From Rhodospirillales bacterium 70-18 (GTDB taxonomy: Bacteria > Pseudomonadota > Alphaproteobacteria > Acetobacterales > Acetobacteraceae), in the NCBI GenBank assembly GCA_001899585.1, contig MKWE01000057.1, positions 108,733 to 172,732 of the forward strand: a stretch of DNA of 64,000 nt, given 5' to 3'. A program made the position numbers and the translations under genes. Shown here in pieces: positions 52,381 through 61,606 of this stretch (position 1 is the first letter of the stretch; each line of letters begins with the position of its first letter). Below the pieces are notes generated by a model, which saw only the letters and a program-made list of their open reading frames with translations, was not told where the DNA came from and ran no database searches.

Positions 52381-53289
52381 CTACAGCTTCGTCAACCAGC
52401 GCCTGGCGATCCGGCAGGCGACGGTGAAGGCGGGGTTGAAGACGTTGCCGACATCGTAGCGGACGACCTGGCCCATCAAGTGGCTGGCGGCGCGGGGGTC
52501 CAGCCCGTAATCCTCCCCGAGCCAGCGCAGCATCTCGGTGGTGGCGTGCTGCAGCGCCTGATCCAGCGGCCTGGCATTGCCGACGGTGAAAATATCGTCG
52601 GCCGTCTCGCCGCGCGGCCATGCGATCGTCCGTTTCAGCACCCGAAACGTCACCGCCATCTCGAACGAGGTCTCGATGCCGGTACCGACGATCTCGCCGT
52701 CGCCCTGGCAAGCGTGGCCGTCGCCGAGGTAGAACAGCGCGCCGGGAACCGAAACCGGGAACCAGGCCGTCGTCCCTGGTGCGAACAGGCGGTAATCCAT
52801 GTTGCCGCCATTCTGCGCGCTGGTCGCGGTGGACAGCGCTTGGCCACGCGCCGGCGCGACGCCGAAGCAGCCGATCATGGGCTGGATCGGCGGCGCGAAA
52901 GCCTCCAGCCCCTTCGGCGGTTCGCGCAGCCGCACGGTCCCGGCCTCGGCGTCGATGTCCCACACGGCGCGTTCGCTCGGTGGCCGCTCCGGGATCGCGG
53001 CCGGGTCCAGCACGGTGAAGGCGAGGGGGGAATAGGTCCAACCGGTCGCCCGGCTCGGCGTCAGCCGGTCGATGCGCACGGCCAGCGTGTCGCCCGGCTC
53101 GGCACCCTCGATGAAGAACGGCCCCGTCATCGGGTTCGGCCGCTCCGCGACGGCAATTTCGCGGGCATCAAGACCGGATGCGTCGATCGTATCGGTCACC
53201 ACCGTATCGCCGTCGGCGATCCGAAGGCACGGCTCGGCGGTGCCGATCACGTTGAAATAGCGGGTGGGATGAAAGCGGTGCGTGGCCAT
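52381..53289 (-). CDS. Acetamidase/formamidase family protein (FmdA/AmdA)
   Basis: 302 residues. Family signatures are VWDIDAEAGTVRLREPP, the middle NGGNMDYRLFAPGTTAWFPVSVPG and GDGHACQGDGEIVGTGIE, with the conserved Cys and His-Asp cluster. It hydrolyses formamide or short amides to ammonia and acid. The start at 53289 has GGGGAG upstream; the frame extends to 53388. Convergent with the epimerase gene, ten bases between stops. The upstream region holds an AT-rich palindrome. Confidence 0.88.
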   Translation of the reverse strand: MATHRFHPTRYFNVIGTAEPCLRIADGDTVVTDTIDASGLDAREIAVAERPNPMTGPFFIEGAEPGDTLAVRIDRLTPSRATGWTYSPLAFTVLDPAAIPERPPSERAVWDIDAEAGTVRLREPPKGLEAFAPPIQPMIGCFGVAPARGQALSTATSAQNGGNMDYRLFAPGTTAWFPVSVPGALFYLGDGHACQGDGEIVGTGIETSFEMAVTFRVLKRTIAWPRGETADDIFTVGNARPLDQALQHATTEMLRWLGEDYGLDPRAASHLMGQVVRYDVGNVFNPAFTVACRIARRWLTKL

Positions 53290-53432
53290 CGGGCTCCCCG
53301 GGAAATCGCTTCGGCAGAGGCGTGTCGTCTGCTCGGCCCATGTCGCGGCTGAGCCCGGCACGCTAGGAACCGCGCAGGGGCCGGTCAATAGGAACGCAAG
53401 ATGCTTCCTCGCTGCCGTCAGTCGCAGAAGGT

Positions 53433-53446
53433 ATATTATGGAATAT
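53433..53446. promoter_or_regulatory. AT-rich palindrome upstream of acetamidase
   Basis: ATATT-ATGG-AATAT, in the 210-base gap between the acetamidase start and the MBL stop, the most AT-rich patch near these genes. On the minus strand it contains TAATAT, a reasonable -10, about 140 bases before the acetamidase start. Otherwise the gap is empty. Confidence 0.35.
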
Positions 53447-53498
53447 TCAGATGCCAGGAAACCACGTGTGGCACATGCATGACAGTTATGCCTCGTAC

Positions 53499-54290
53499 CT
53501 AACTCGCGCCGATCTCCAGCACCTGCCCATCATGCCCCGGCTCCACCCCGGCCGGCAGGTTCTCGCATAGCCAGGCCCAGTCCATGTCGGTGCCCATATG
53601 CGTCAGCACCGTGCGGCGCGGCCGCAGCCGCTCCACCCAGCCGAGCACCTTGTCCAGCGGCGCGTGGGTGTGGTGCGGCGGGCGCTGGAAGCAGCCTACC
53701 ACCCAGGTGTCGACGCCAGCCAGCACCGCGAATGCAGTCTCATCCAGGTCGAACACGTCGGTCGAATAGCCGAAATCGCCGATCCGCAGCCCCAGCGTCC
53801 GGGCGAAGCCGTGGTCCTGGTCGAACAGGCGGATCGTCAGGCCCGCGGTGGTGACGATCTCGTCCGGCGCCACGGCGCGCGCCTCCAACACCGGGCGATA
53901 GAAGCCGGGCGGCCGCCATGGGCGGAAGGCGTACGGAAAGCGGATGGTCAGGTCTTCCAGCGTGGCGGCGGTGCCGTAGGCTTCCAGCGGCCGGCCGGCG
54001 ACGCGGTTCAGCACCCGGACGTCATCCAGGCCGGTGATGTGGTCGGCATGCGCATGGGTGTAAAGAATGGCGTCCACACGCTTGATTCCACAGGCAAGAA
54101 GCTGCGCCCGCAGGTCCGGGCCGGTATCCACCAGCAGGGCGCCCCCTGCCCGCTCCACCACGATGCTGCTGCGCATGCGTCGGTTGCGTGGCTCGGCCGG
54201 GTCGCACACGCCCCAATCGCCGTGCCCATCCGGCCCGCCGATCATCGGCACGCCGGCCGAGGCTCCGGTGCCCAGCAGCGTGACACGCAT
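53499..54290 (-). CDS. MBL-fold hydrolase, PhnP-like
   Basis: 263 residues. The metallo-beta-lactamase motif is ILYTHAHADHITGLDD; further metal ligands are in LFDQDHGF and VLTHMGTDMDW. The N terminus TLLGTGASAGVPMIGG with the following CDPAEPRNRR is typical of the PhnP/lipoyl-related phosphodiesterase class. Phosphonate genes are absent, so a different cyclic nucleotide or phosphodiester target is likely. Last gene of the eight-gene minus-strand operon, 12 bases after tatD. Confidence 0.85.
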   Translation of the reverse strand: MRVTLLGTGASAGVPMIGGPDGHGDWGVCDPAEPRNRRMRSSIVVERAGGALLVDTGPDLRAQLLACGIKRVDAILYTHAHADHITGLDDVRVLNRVAGRPLEAYGTAATLEDLTIRFPYAFRPWRPPGFYRPVLEARAVAPDEIVTTAGLTIRLFDQDHGFARTLGLRIGDFGYSTDVFDLDETAFAVLAGVDTWVVGCFQRPPHHTHAPLDKVLGWVERLRPRRTVLTHMGTDMDWAWLCENLPAGVEPGHDGQVLEIGAS

Positions 54291-54302
54291 CCGCGGCCCC
54301 CG

Positions 54303-55076
54303 TCAGGCCGCTTTGCGGAACAGGCGCCGGAAATTCGCGGTGGTGAGGTCGGCCATCGCCTCGGCGGTCATGCCATGCACCTGCGCCAGCACCGCGGCGG
54401 TCTGCGCCACCCAGGCCGGCTCGTTGCGCTTGCCGCGGAATGGCACCGGGGCGAGATAGGGCGAATCGGTCTCCACCAGCAGTCGGTCCTTCGGAACGTC
54501 GTGGGCGATGTCCCTGATTTCCTGGGATTTCGGAAAAGTCAGGATGCCCGAGAAGCTGACATACCCGCCCATCGCCAGCGCTGCCTCGGCCAGCGCGCGG
54601 GTGGAGGAGAAGCAGTGCAGCAGGAAATCGAACGCCCCGCCGGCCTCCCGCTCCTCGCGCAGGATGGCGGCGATGTCGGCATCGGCGTCGCGGGCATGGA
54701 TCGCCAGCGGCAGGCCGGCCAGGCGGGCGGCGCGGATATGGGCGCGGAAACTGGCTTGCTGCACGTCGCGCGGCGCCTTGTCGTAGAAATAATCCAGCCC
54801 GGACTCGCCGATGCCGATCACCCGTGGATAGGCAGCCTCGGCCGCGATCGCCTCGGGCGTCGGCACCGGGTGCTCGGCGGCGTTGTGCGGGTGGATGCCC
54901 ACGGTGCACCACACGTTGGGGTGCGCGTCCGCCAGCGCGCGCACCGTGCCGGATTCGGTGAGCCGGGTGCCGATGGTCACCATCTCGCCCACCCCGGCGG
55001 CGGCGGCGTGGGCCAGCAGGGCTTCCAGTTCGTCGGGCTTGAAATAGTCGAGATGGCAGTGCGAATCGATCAGCAT
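54303..55076 (-). CDS. tatD: TatD-family deoxyribonuclease
   Basis: 257 residues. Metal ligands: DSHCHLD at the N terminus, IGESGLDYF, LAIHARDADAD, FLLHCFSS and LVETDSPYL. It is a metal-dependent 3'-5' exonuclease in the cytoplasm. The ATG at 55076 is the conserved start. It lies seven bases after metG and is followed by the MBL gene, an order shared by many alphaproteobacteria. Confidence 0.93.
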   Translation of the reverse strand: MLIDSHCHLDYFKPDELEALLAHAAAAGVGEMVTIGTRLTESGTVRALADAHPNVWCTVGIHPHNAAEHPVPTPEAIAAEAAYPRVIGIGESGLDYFYDKAPRDVQQASFRAHIRAARLAGLPLAIHARDADADIAAILREEREAGGAFDFLLHCFSSTRALAEAALAMGGYVSFSGILTFPKSQEIRDIAHDVPKDRLLVETDSPYLAPVPFRGKRNEPAWVAQTAAVLAQVHGMTAEAMADLTTANFRRLFRKAA

Positions 55077-55083
55077 AAATGGC

Positions 55084-56619
55084 TTACCCGGCTTCTTCGA
55101 CAAATCGCGGAAACACGCCCTGCGGCGTCGGCAGCACCGTGCCATCCGGCAGCGGACTGGCCAGCGCGGCGAGTTCCCGCGCGTCGTCCGGCACGCCGAG
55201 CTGGTCCAGCATGCGCCCCATGCTGCCGGGCATGAAAGGTTGCAGCACGGTGGCGACACCGCGCAGCACATCGGCCAGCACGCGCAACACGGCGGCCATG
55301 CGCACGGTATCGGTCTTGCGCAGCGCCCAGGGGGCTTGCTGGTCGATGTAGAAATTGCCGGCGCGGATCACCTTCCACACCTCCTCCAGCGCGTCACCGA
55401 AGGCCTGGCGGTCCAGGTGGCCACGCAACAATCCAGGCAGCGCCTCGGCGGCGGCCAGGATGGCGGTGTCCTCCTCGGTGGCCGGGCCGCGCGGCGGCAG
55501 CCGGCCCTCGCAGTTGCGCGCCAGCAGGCTCAGCGAGCGTTGGGCGAGGTTTCCCAGGTCGTTGGCCAGTTCCACGTTCATCCGGCTGATCAGCGCGCGG
55601 CGGCTGAAATCGCCGTCATTGCCGAACGGCACCTCGCGCAGCAGGAAGTAGCGCACCGGATCGAGGCCGTATTTCTCCACCAAATCGGCCGGTTTAACGA
55701 CGTTTCCGAGCGATTTGCTCATCTTTTCGCCCTCGATCAGCCACCAGCCATGGGCGAACACGCGTGTCGGCGGCGCCAGCCCGGCGGCCATCAGGAAGGC
55801 GGGCCAGAACACCGCGTGGAAGCGCAATATGTCCTTGCCGACCATGTGCAGGTCGGCCGGCCAGAAGCGCCAGTTCTCGGCATCCGCGTCGGGGAAGCCG
55901 GCGGCGGTGATGTAGTTGGTCAGCGCGTCGAGCCAGACATACATCACATGTGCGTCGTCGCCCGGCACCTTGATGCCCCATTTGAAGCTGGTCCGGCTGA
56001 TCGACAGGTCCTTCAGCCCGCCCTTCACGAAGCCCAGCACCTCGTTGCGGCGGGTGGCGGGAGCGATGAAATCGGGATGGCTTTCGTAGAATTCCAGCAG
56101 CTTGTCCTGCCAGGCGGAGAGGCGGAAGAAATAACTGGGCTCGACCACCCATTCCACCGGCGCGCCGGTGGGGGCGACGCGGGTGCCGTCCGGGCGCGTG
56201 GTGAGCTCGCCCTCGTCGTAGAAGGCCTCGTCGCGCACCGCGTACCAGCCCTCGTAGCCGCCGAGATAGATCGCGCCGTTGGCCTGCAGCCGCCGCCACA
56301 ATTCCTGGCACGAGGCGACATGGCGCGGCTCAGTGGTGCGGATGAAGTCGTCGTTGCTGATCCCCATCGCCGCGGTCATGTCGCGGAAATGCACGCTCAC
56401 GCGGTCGGTGAATTCCTGCGGCGGGATGCCGGCGTCGGCGGCGGCCTTCTCGACCTTCTGGCCGTGCTCGTCCGTGCCGGTGAGGAACATCACGTCGAAC
56501 CCGTCCAGCCGCTTCCAGCGCGCCAGCACATCGCAGGCGATGGTAGTGTAGGCGTGGCCGATATGGGGCTGATCGTTCACGTAGTAGATCGGGGTCGTGA
56601 TATAGTACTTTGGTTTCAT
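55084..56619 (-). CDS. metG: Methionyl-tRNA synthetase
   Basis: 511 residues, the short type without the C-terminal tRNA-binding appendix. N-terminal YYITTPIYYVNDQPHIGHAYT contains the HIGH motif; KMSKSLGNVV is the KMSKS loop; WLDALTNYI is in the connective region. An anticodon-binding helical domain forms the last third. It starts eight bases after the holB stop, within the operon. Confidence 0.96.
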   Translation of the reverse strand: MKPKYYITTPIYYVNDQPHIGHAYTTIACDVLARWKRLDGFDVMFLTGTDEHGQKVEKAAADAGIPPQEFTDRVSVHFRDMTAAMGISNDDFIRTTEPRHVASCQELWRRLQANGAIYLGGYEGWYAVRDEAFYDEGELTTRPDGTRVAPTGAPVEWVVEPSYFFRLSAWQDKLLEFYESHPDFIAPATRRNEVLGFVKGGLKDLSISRTSFKWGIKVPGDDAHVMYVWLDALTNYITAAGFPDADAENWRFWPADLHMVGKDILRFHAVFWPAFLMAAGLAPPTRVFAHGWWLIEGEKMSKSLGNVVKPADLVEKYGLDPVRYFLLREVPFGNDGDFSRRALISRMNVELANDLGNLAQRSLSLLARNCEGRLPPRGPATEEDTAILAAAEALPGLLRGHLDRQAFGDALEEVWKVIRAGNFYIDQQAPWALRKTDTVRMAAVLRVLADVLRGVATVLQPFMPGSMGRMLDQLGVPDDARELAALASPLPDGTVLPTPQGVFPRFVEEAG

Positions 56620-56626
56620 GACAATC

Positions 56627-57637
56627 TCAATGGCTTTGCGACAGCAGGAGCAGCCCGGTGACGATCGCCTGGCGCTTGTCGAGATAGACGCTCTCGGTAT
56701 CGTCCTGCAGCCGCGTCAGCGCGTGCCACACGTCGACCCAGGCATCAAGGGGGCGCGCGCCGAGCAGGCGGCGCTGGTCGGCGTCGGCATGGCCGCGCGC
56801 GGCGTCGCGCACCGCCGCGGCCACGCCGGCGCGCAGCAGGTCCATGAAGGTGGTGAAGGCGTCCTCGTCACGCCCCAGGGCGTCGGCCACCGCGTGAGCG
56901 CGCCCCACCCCTACGGCCGGCAGCTCGGCCAGCACCTGGCGGACCAGGTCGGCGGTGCCGACGCCGCCCTCGGCGAGTTGCAGGGCGCGGCCGGGCGAGC
57001 CTTCGGACAGGGCCGCGAGGCGCTGGCGCTGCGCGGCATCGGCCTCCGGCAGGTAGTCCTCCAGCAAATGCGCCACCTCGGCCTCGCTCAGCGGCGAGAG
57101 CGGCAGGCGGCGGCAGCGGCTGCGGATGGTGGGCAGCAGCCGGCCGGGAGCGTCGCAGGAGAGCAGCAGGATGGCCCGCGCCGGCGGCTCCTCCAGCACC
57201 TTCAGCAGGGCGTTCTCGGCGTTGCGGTTGAGGGTTTCCGCGCCATCCACCACCACCACGCGCCAGCCGCCCTCGGCCGGGGTGCGGCGCAGGAAATCGG
57301 CGACGCGGCGGACATCCTCGATGACGATCTCGCCGCGCATCCGTTTGCGCTTGGGGTCCCATTCGCGCTCCACCGTCAGCAGGTCGGCATGGCTGCCGGC
57401 GGCGACGCGGCGGAACACCGGGCTGGCCGGGTCTAGCGCCAGCGAGGTGCCCTCCGGCAGGCCGGCCAGCAGGCGGCGGGCGAAGCGGTAGGCCAGGGTC
57501 GCCTTGCCGATGCCGGACGGGCCGGTGATCAGCCAGGCATGGTGCAGCCGGCCGGTGCGCATCGCCTCGGCCAGCATCGCCTCAGCCGCGGCGTGGCCCT
57601 CCAGGCGCGGGTTGGCGCGCGGTTCGGGGGCGCTCAT
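56627..57637 (-). CDS. holB: DNA polymerase III subunit delta prime
   Basis: 336 residues, AAA+ clamp-loader subunit. The P-loop equivalent is ITGPSGIGKATLAYRFARR; VVVVDGAETLNRNAENALLKVLEEPP is the sensor/SRC-type region. DnaX-like delta-prime proteins lack an active ATPase. The start overlaps the tmk stop by four bases. Confidence 0.93.
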   Translation of the reverse strand: MSAPEPRANPRLEGHAAAEAMLAEAMRTGRLHHAWLITGPSGIGKATLAYRFARRLLAGLPEGTSLALDPASPVFRRVAAGSHADLLTVEREWDPKRKRMRGEIVIEDVRRVADFLRRTPAEGGWRVVVVDGAETLNRNAENALLKVLEEPPARAILLLSCDAPGRLLPTIRSRCRRLPLSPLSEAEVAHLLEDYLPEADAAQRQRLAALSEGSPGRALQLAEGGVGTADLVRQVLAELPAVGVGRAHAVADALGRDEDAFTTFMDLLRAGVAAAVRDAARGHADADQRRLLGARPLDAWVDVWHALTRLQDDTESVYLDKRQAIVTGLLLLSQSH

Positions 57638-58266
57638 GCCGGCAGCCGGGCGGCGATGGCGGCAAGGATGGCGGCAGCGACGCTGTCCTCGTCGGCCTCG
57701 GCGTCGATCACCGCGCAGCGCGCCGGCTCGGCGGCGGCGACGGCCAGGAAGCCCTCGCGCACCCGGGCGAAGAACCCCTCCCCCAGGCTCTCATAGCGGT
57801 CGGCGGCACCGCCGCGATGGCGCAGCCGGGCCAGCGAGGTGGGTACCCCCACGTCCAGCACCAGCGTGAGGTCCGGGCGCAGCCCGACCAGCCCGGTGAG
57901 GGTGGCGATGGCGGCGCGGTCGGCGCCCTGGCCCCAGCCCTGGTAGACCATGGTGGAATCGGCGAAGCGGTCGCACACCACCCACATGCCGGCCTCCAGC
58001 GCCGGGCGGATGGTGCGCGCCACATGCTCGGCGCGGGCGGCGAAATGCAGCAGCGTCTCGGCCGGCGGCGACCATGTATGCGCGCCGTCCAGCAGCAGGC
58101 CGCGCAGCAGTTCCGCCCCCGGCGCGCCCCCCGGCTCGCGGGTGCGCAGCACCGGCCGGCCGGCGGCGGCCAGGGCGGTGGCCAGGCGGATCGCCTGGGT
58201 GGACTTGCCGGCCCCCTCCCCGCCCTCCAGCGTGATGAACCGGCCCGGGGCGGTTGCCGCCGGCAT
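57634..58266 (-). CDS. tmk: Thymidylate kinase
   Basis: 210 residues. P-loop FITLEGGEGAGKSTQAIRLA; the DRF/DRY-type motif is VVCDRFADSTMVYQGWGQG; lid region near RHRGGAADRYESLG. It phosphorylates dTMP. The start shares one base with the carboxypeptidase stop (TGATG) and the stop overlaps the holB start. Confidence 0.95.
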   Translation of the reverse strand: MPAATAPGRFITLEGGEGAGKSTQAIRLATALAAAGRPVLRTREPGGAPGAELLRGLLLDGAHTWSPPAETLLHFAARAEHVARTIRPALEAGMWVVCDRFADSTMVYQGWGQGADRAAIATLTGLVGLRPDLTLVLDVGVPTSLARLRHRGGAADRYESLGEGFFARVREGFLAVAAAEPARCAVIDAEADEDSVAAAILAAIAARLPA

Positions 58267-59513
58267 CAGCGCTTGGCGACGTAGTGCTGCAGCACCGCCA
58301 GCGCCCGGCCGGGCAGGCCCATGCGGGGCACGTCGGCGCCGGCCAGCAGCTTCACGTCCAGGTCCGGCACGCCGGCGCCGGAGACGGTCAGCTGGCCCAG
58401 CGTGGTGCCGCGCACCACCGGGGCCTTGATCGGCGAATCGTAGGCCACCGCCACCTTCGCCTTGTCGCGCCAGCCGCGCGGCATGGTGACCACCACGTCG
58501 CGCCCGCCGACCAGCGGCACGGTGGGGCTGGTGCCGAGCCAGACCGGTGCGTTCTCCACCGTGTCGCCGGCGGAGAACAGGGTCACGTCCTCGAACTCGC
58601 GGAAGGCCCAGTCGAGCAGGCGCTCGCCCTCCTCGCCGCGCTGGTGCATGGTGGTCATGCCGTTCAGCACCACGATCACCCGCCGGCCGTTGCGCGACGC
58701 GCTGGCCACCAGGCCGTAGCCGCCGGCCTCGGTATGGCCGGTCTTGAGCCCGTCGGCGGTGCCCTTCTGCACCAGGGTGTTGCGATTCTGCTGTTCGATG
58801 TTGTTGTATTTGAATGTTTTTTCAGAGTCGTACTTGTAGTATTCGGGGAAGTCGCGGATCAGCCGCCCGGCCACGATGGAGATGTCGCGCGCGCTCATCT
58901 GGTGGCCCGGGTCGGGCCAGCCGGTGGCGTTGAGGAATTTGGTGTGCTGCAGGCCAAGCTCATGCGCCTTCTGGTTCATCAGCTCGACGAACTGCTCCTC
59001 GGAACCGGCGATTCCCTCGGCCAGCACGATGCAGGCGTCGTTGCCGGAATCCACGATCATGCCGCGAATCAGGTCCTCCACCTTCACCGTGGTGTCGACC
59101 CGCACGAACATCTTGGAGCCGCCCATGCGCCAGGCCTTCTCGCTGACCGGCAATTCCTGGTCGAGCTTCAGGCGGCCGGCCTGGAGCATGCCGTAGACGA
59201 TGTAGGCGGTCATCAGCTTGGTCATCGAGGACGGCGTCATGGCCACGTCGGCGTCCTTGTCGAGCAGGGTGGCGCCGGTGTTGTAGTCCACAATGATGGC
59301 GTAGCGGGCGGCGGTGTCCACCGGCCCGATCGGGGTTTGCGCCGGCGGGCCGGACGGCGCCGGGTCCGGCGCGTGGCGCGGCGCCGCCGGCCGGGCGGGC
59401 ACCGGGTGCGCGGGGCGGCGCGTCTGCGCGGCGGCCGGCCCGGTAAGGGCCGTGGCGGCCGGCCCGGCCAGGGCGGCGGTGGCGGACAGCATCAGGGTGC
59501 GGCGGCTGAACAT
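58266..59513 (-). CDS. D-alanyl-D-alanine carboxypeptidase (penicillin-binding protein)
   Basis: 415 residues. Signal leader MFSRRTLMLSATAAL followed by a Pro-rich tether. Penicillin-binding motifs: SxxK in SSMTKLM, SxN-type IVDSGNDAC, and KTG in LKTGHTEAGGYG. The C-terminal beta-sandwich (PBP5 C) is present from about 300. It trims peptidoglycan pentapeptides in the periplasm. Stop overlaps tmk. Confidence 0.92.
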   Translation of the reverse strand: MFSRRTLMLSATAALAGPAATALTGPAAAQTRRPAHPVPARPAAPRHAPDPAPSGPPAQTPIGPVDTAARYAIIVDYNTGATLLDKDADVAMTPSSMTKLMTAYIVYGMLQAGRLKLDQELPVSEKAWRMGGSKMFVRVDTTVKVEDLIRGMIVDSGNDACIVLAEGIAGSEEQFVELMNQKAHELGLQHTKFLNATGWPDPGHQMSARDISIVAGRLIRDFPEYYKYDSEKTFKYNNIEQQNRNTLVQKGTADGLKTGHTEAGGYGLVASASRNGRRVIVVLNGMTTMHQRGEEGERLLDWAFREFEDVTLFSAGDTVENAPVWLGTSPTVPLVGGRDVVVTMPRGWRDKAKVAVAYDSPIKAPVVRGTTLGQLTVSGAGVPDLDVKLLAGADVPRMGLPGRALAVLQHYVAKR

Positions 59514-59536
59514 GGCGGGCCCTCCTTCCGGTGGTC

Positions 59537-60460
59537 CTACTCTACGACGATGCGGGCGTCGGCGGCACCGGCGGCCAGGGCGCGCCGCAGCGCCGCCTCG
59601 GCCTGCGGCAGGGTGGTGAACGGGCCGGTGCGTACCATGTAGGCGCGGTCGCGCGGCGCGTCGTAGCTGGTGGTGGCGCGCGCGCCGAGCTGGCCGAAGC
59701 GGCCGGCCATCATGATCGCCGAGCCCGGCGCGCCGAAATCGGCGAGATCGACCGCCAGCATGCCCGGGTGGGGGGCGCCCTGGTTGATGATCTCGGGCAT
59801 GCGCAGCGGCACGGCGGCGGCGGCCGGGCCGGCGGAACTGGCGACCGCGCGGGCGGCCGGCGCGGTCTGGCCGCGCCCGCTGGCCACGCCGGGGGGCGGC
59901 GCCAGGCTTTCGGACTGCACGCCCCCGGCCGGCGCGATGGCCACCTTCAGCAGCGGCACGGTGGCGCCGGGCATGCCGGCCGCGACCTGCCGACTTTCGT
60001 CGGCCAGAACCTGCACGCGCACGCGGAACGCCGCCGGGTTGACGGCGGCCAGCAACTGCGCGGTGCGGCGGGTGACCTCGACCACCCGCGCCGGGTCGGC
60101 CGGGCCACGGTCGTTGACGCGCACCACCACGCTGCGGCCGTTCTCCAGGTTGGTGATGCGCGCGATCGCCGGCAGTTGCAGGGTGCGGTGGCCGGCGGCC
60201 AGCGCGGTCTGGTCGAACACCTCGCCATCGGCGGTGCGGCCGGGCCCGCGGGTGGCGACGCTGGCCAGCCCGGTGTCGTCGTAGGCGAAATCCTCCAGCG
60301 GGTAGCGCCAGACGCCGCCGGTCTGGTACGGCACGCCGACCACATAGTGCGGCGCGCCGGGCGGGGTGCGGCCGGAGAGGTTGCAGCCCGCCAGGCTCAG
60401 GGCGGCCAGGCCGAGGGCGGCGAGCGTCAGCGGTGCGGCCGGAAGGGGACGCCGGCTCAT
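59537..60460 (-). CDS. rlpA: Septal-ring lytic transglycosylase RlpA-family lipoprotein
   Basis: 307 residues. Lipobox LGLAALSLAGC, then the RlpA double-psi barrel: EDFAYDDTGLASV, GEVFDQTALAAGHRTLQLP and VVVRVNDRGPADPARVVEVT. The C-terminal SPOR domain is at about 230-307 (AYMVRTGPFTTLPQAEAALRR). The usual GxASWYG motif is changed to GLASV, which may weaken catalysis. The start overlaps the mltB stop (ATGA). Confidence 0.9.
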   Translation of the reverse strand: MSRRPLPAAPLTLAALGLAALSLAGCNLSGRTPPGAPHYVVGVPYQTGGVWRYPLEDFAYDDTGLASVATRGPGRTADGEVFDQTALAAGHRTLQLPAIARITNLENGRSVVVRVNDRGPADPARVVEVTRRTAQLLAAVNPAAFRVRVQVLADESRQVAAGMPGATVPLLKVAIAPAGGVQSESLAPPPGVASGRGQTAPAARAVASSAGPAAAAVPLRMPEIINQGAPHPGMLAVDLADFGAPGSAIMMAGRFGQLGARATTSYDAPRDRAYMVRTGPFTTLPQAEAALRRALAAGAADARIVVE

Positions 60461-61473
60461 ATGGTCACCGCGTCGCCGATCAGCCCCACCGAGATGCAGT
60501 AGAAATCCGACGGGTTGTAGCGGCGGATCGCCAGGAAATTGGGGTGGTAGGCCAGGAACGCCTCGCCGCCCGCGCCGCCCGGCAGCAGCACCGCCGCCTT
60601 GGTGGAGGGCGCCACGCGGGCCCCGGCGCGCACGCCCAGCGGCGCCCATTCGGACAGGGTGCGCTGGTGCTCGCGCCCGGCCAGCGCCGGGTTGAAGCCG
60701 GGCGGCAGGCGGACCGGCTCGCCCCAGGGCAGTTGGCCGGCCCAACCGGAGCGGGCCAGGTAGTTGGCGACCGAGGCGAACACGTCGCCCAGATTGCCCC
60801 ACAGGTCGCGCTTGCCGTCTCCGTTCCAGTCCACCGCGAATTTCAGGAAGGAATCCGGCATGAACTGCGGCTGGCCCATGGCGCCGGCATAGCTGCCGAC
60901 CATCTGGGCGGGGGCGATGTCGCCGCTGTCGAGGATCTTCAGCGCATCCATCAGCTCGGAGCGGAAGAACTTTGCGCGCCGGCCCTCCCAGGCCAGGGTG
61001 GCCAGCGCCTCCACCACGTGGAAGCCGCCGCTGGAGACGCCGTAATTCGACTCGAGGCCCCAGATGCCCATGATGACGCCGGGCGCCACGTGGTAGCGGG
61101 CGCTGACGGCGTCCAGCAAGGCGCGGTGGCGGGCGTACATGTCGCGGCCCGTCTTGATCCGCGTCGCCGAGACGATGCGGCTGCGGTACTGCTCCCAGGT
61201 GAGGGTGAATTCGGGCTGGCGGCGGTCCAGCTCGATCACGCGGGTGTTGACGCGCACGCCGGCGAAGGCGCGCTCCAGCATGGCGGGCCGCAGGCCGCTG
61301 CGGCGTGCCTCGGCCTTCACGCCCGCCACGTAGCGGGCGAAGCTGGCCGCCTCCGCCGCGGTGGCGGGCGGCGGGGGTGGCGGCGGCTGGGCGGCCATTG
61401 CGCCGGACGGCGCGCCAGACAGGGCGCCGGACGGGGCGAGGGCGGCGGCGGCGAGCAGGGTTCTGCGGGTGAG
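60457..61473 (-). CDS. mltB: Lytic murein transglycosylase B
   Basis: 338 residues. Signal MLTRRTLLAAAALAPSGAL with a twin-arginine-like pair. The catalytic glutamate lies in GIWGLESNYG; GAMGQPQFMPDSFL and DLWGNLGDVFASVANYL are the MltB-family blocks. The signal ends at about residue 29 and contains no lipobox, so it is a soluble periplasmic form. First gene of the operon; the stop overlaps rlpA. Confidence 0.9.
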   Translation of the reverse strand, partial: LTRRTLLAAAALAPSGALSGAPSGAMAAQPPPPPPPATAAEAASFARYVAGVKAEARRSGLRPAMLERAFAGVRVNTRVIELDRRQPEFTLTWEQYRSRIVSATRIKTGRDMYARHRALLDAVSARYHVAPGVIMGIWGLESNYGVSSGGFHVVEALATLAWEGRRAKFFRSELMDALKILDSGDIAPAQMVGSYAGAMGQPQFMPDSFLKFAVDWNGDGKRDLWGNLGDVFASVANYLARSGWAGQLPWGEPVRLPPGFNPALAGREHQRTLSEWAPLGVRAGARVAPSTKAAVLLPGGAGGEAFLAYHPNFLAIRRYNPSDFYCISVGLIGDAVTI

Positions 61474-61606
61474 CATGCGGCAGTCTGTGCCACGGATGCG
61501 CCGTGCCGGGCAATCACAGGCTGACATGCGGAACGTTGGCGGGCCGGCCGCGAGATTGGCAGGGCGGCGGGTTTGCGCGAGAATGCGGCGAGCAAGGAGA
61601 CACGCC

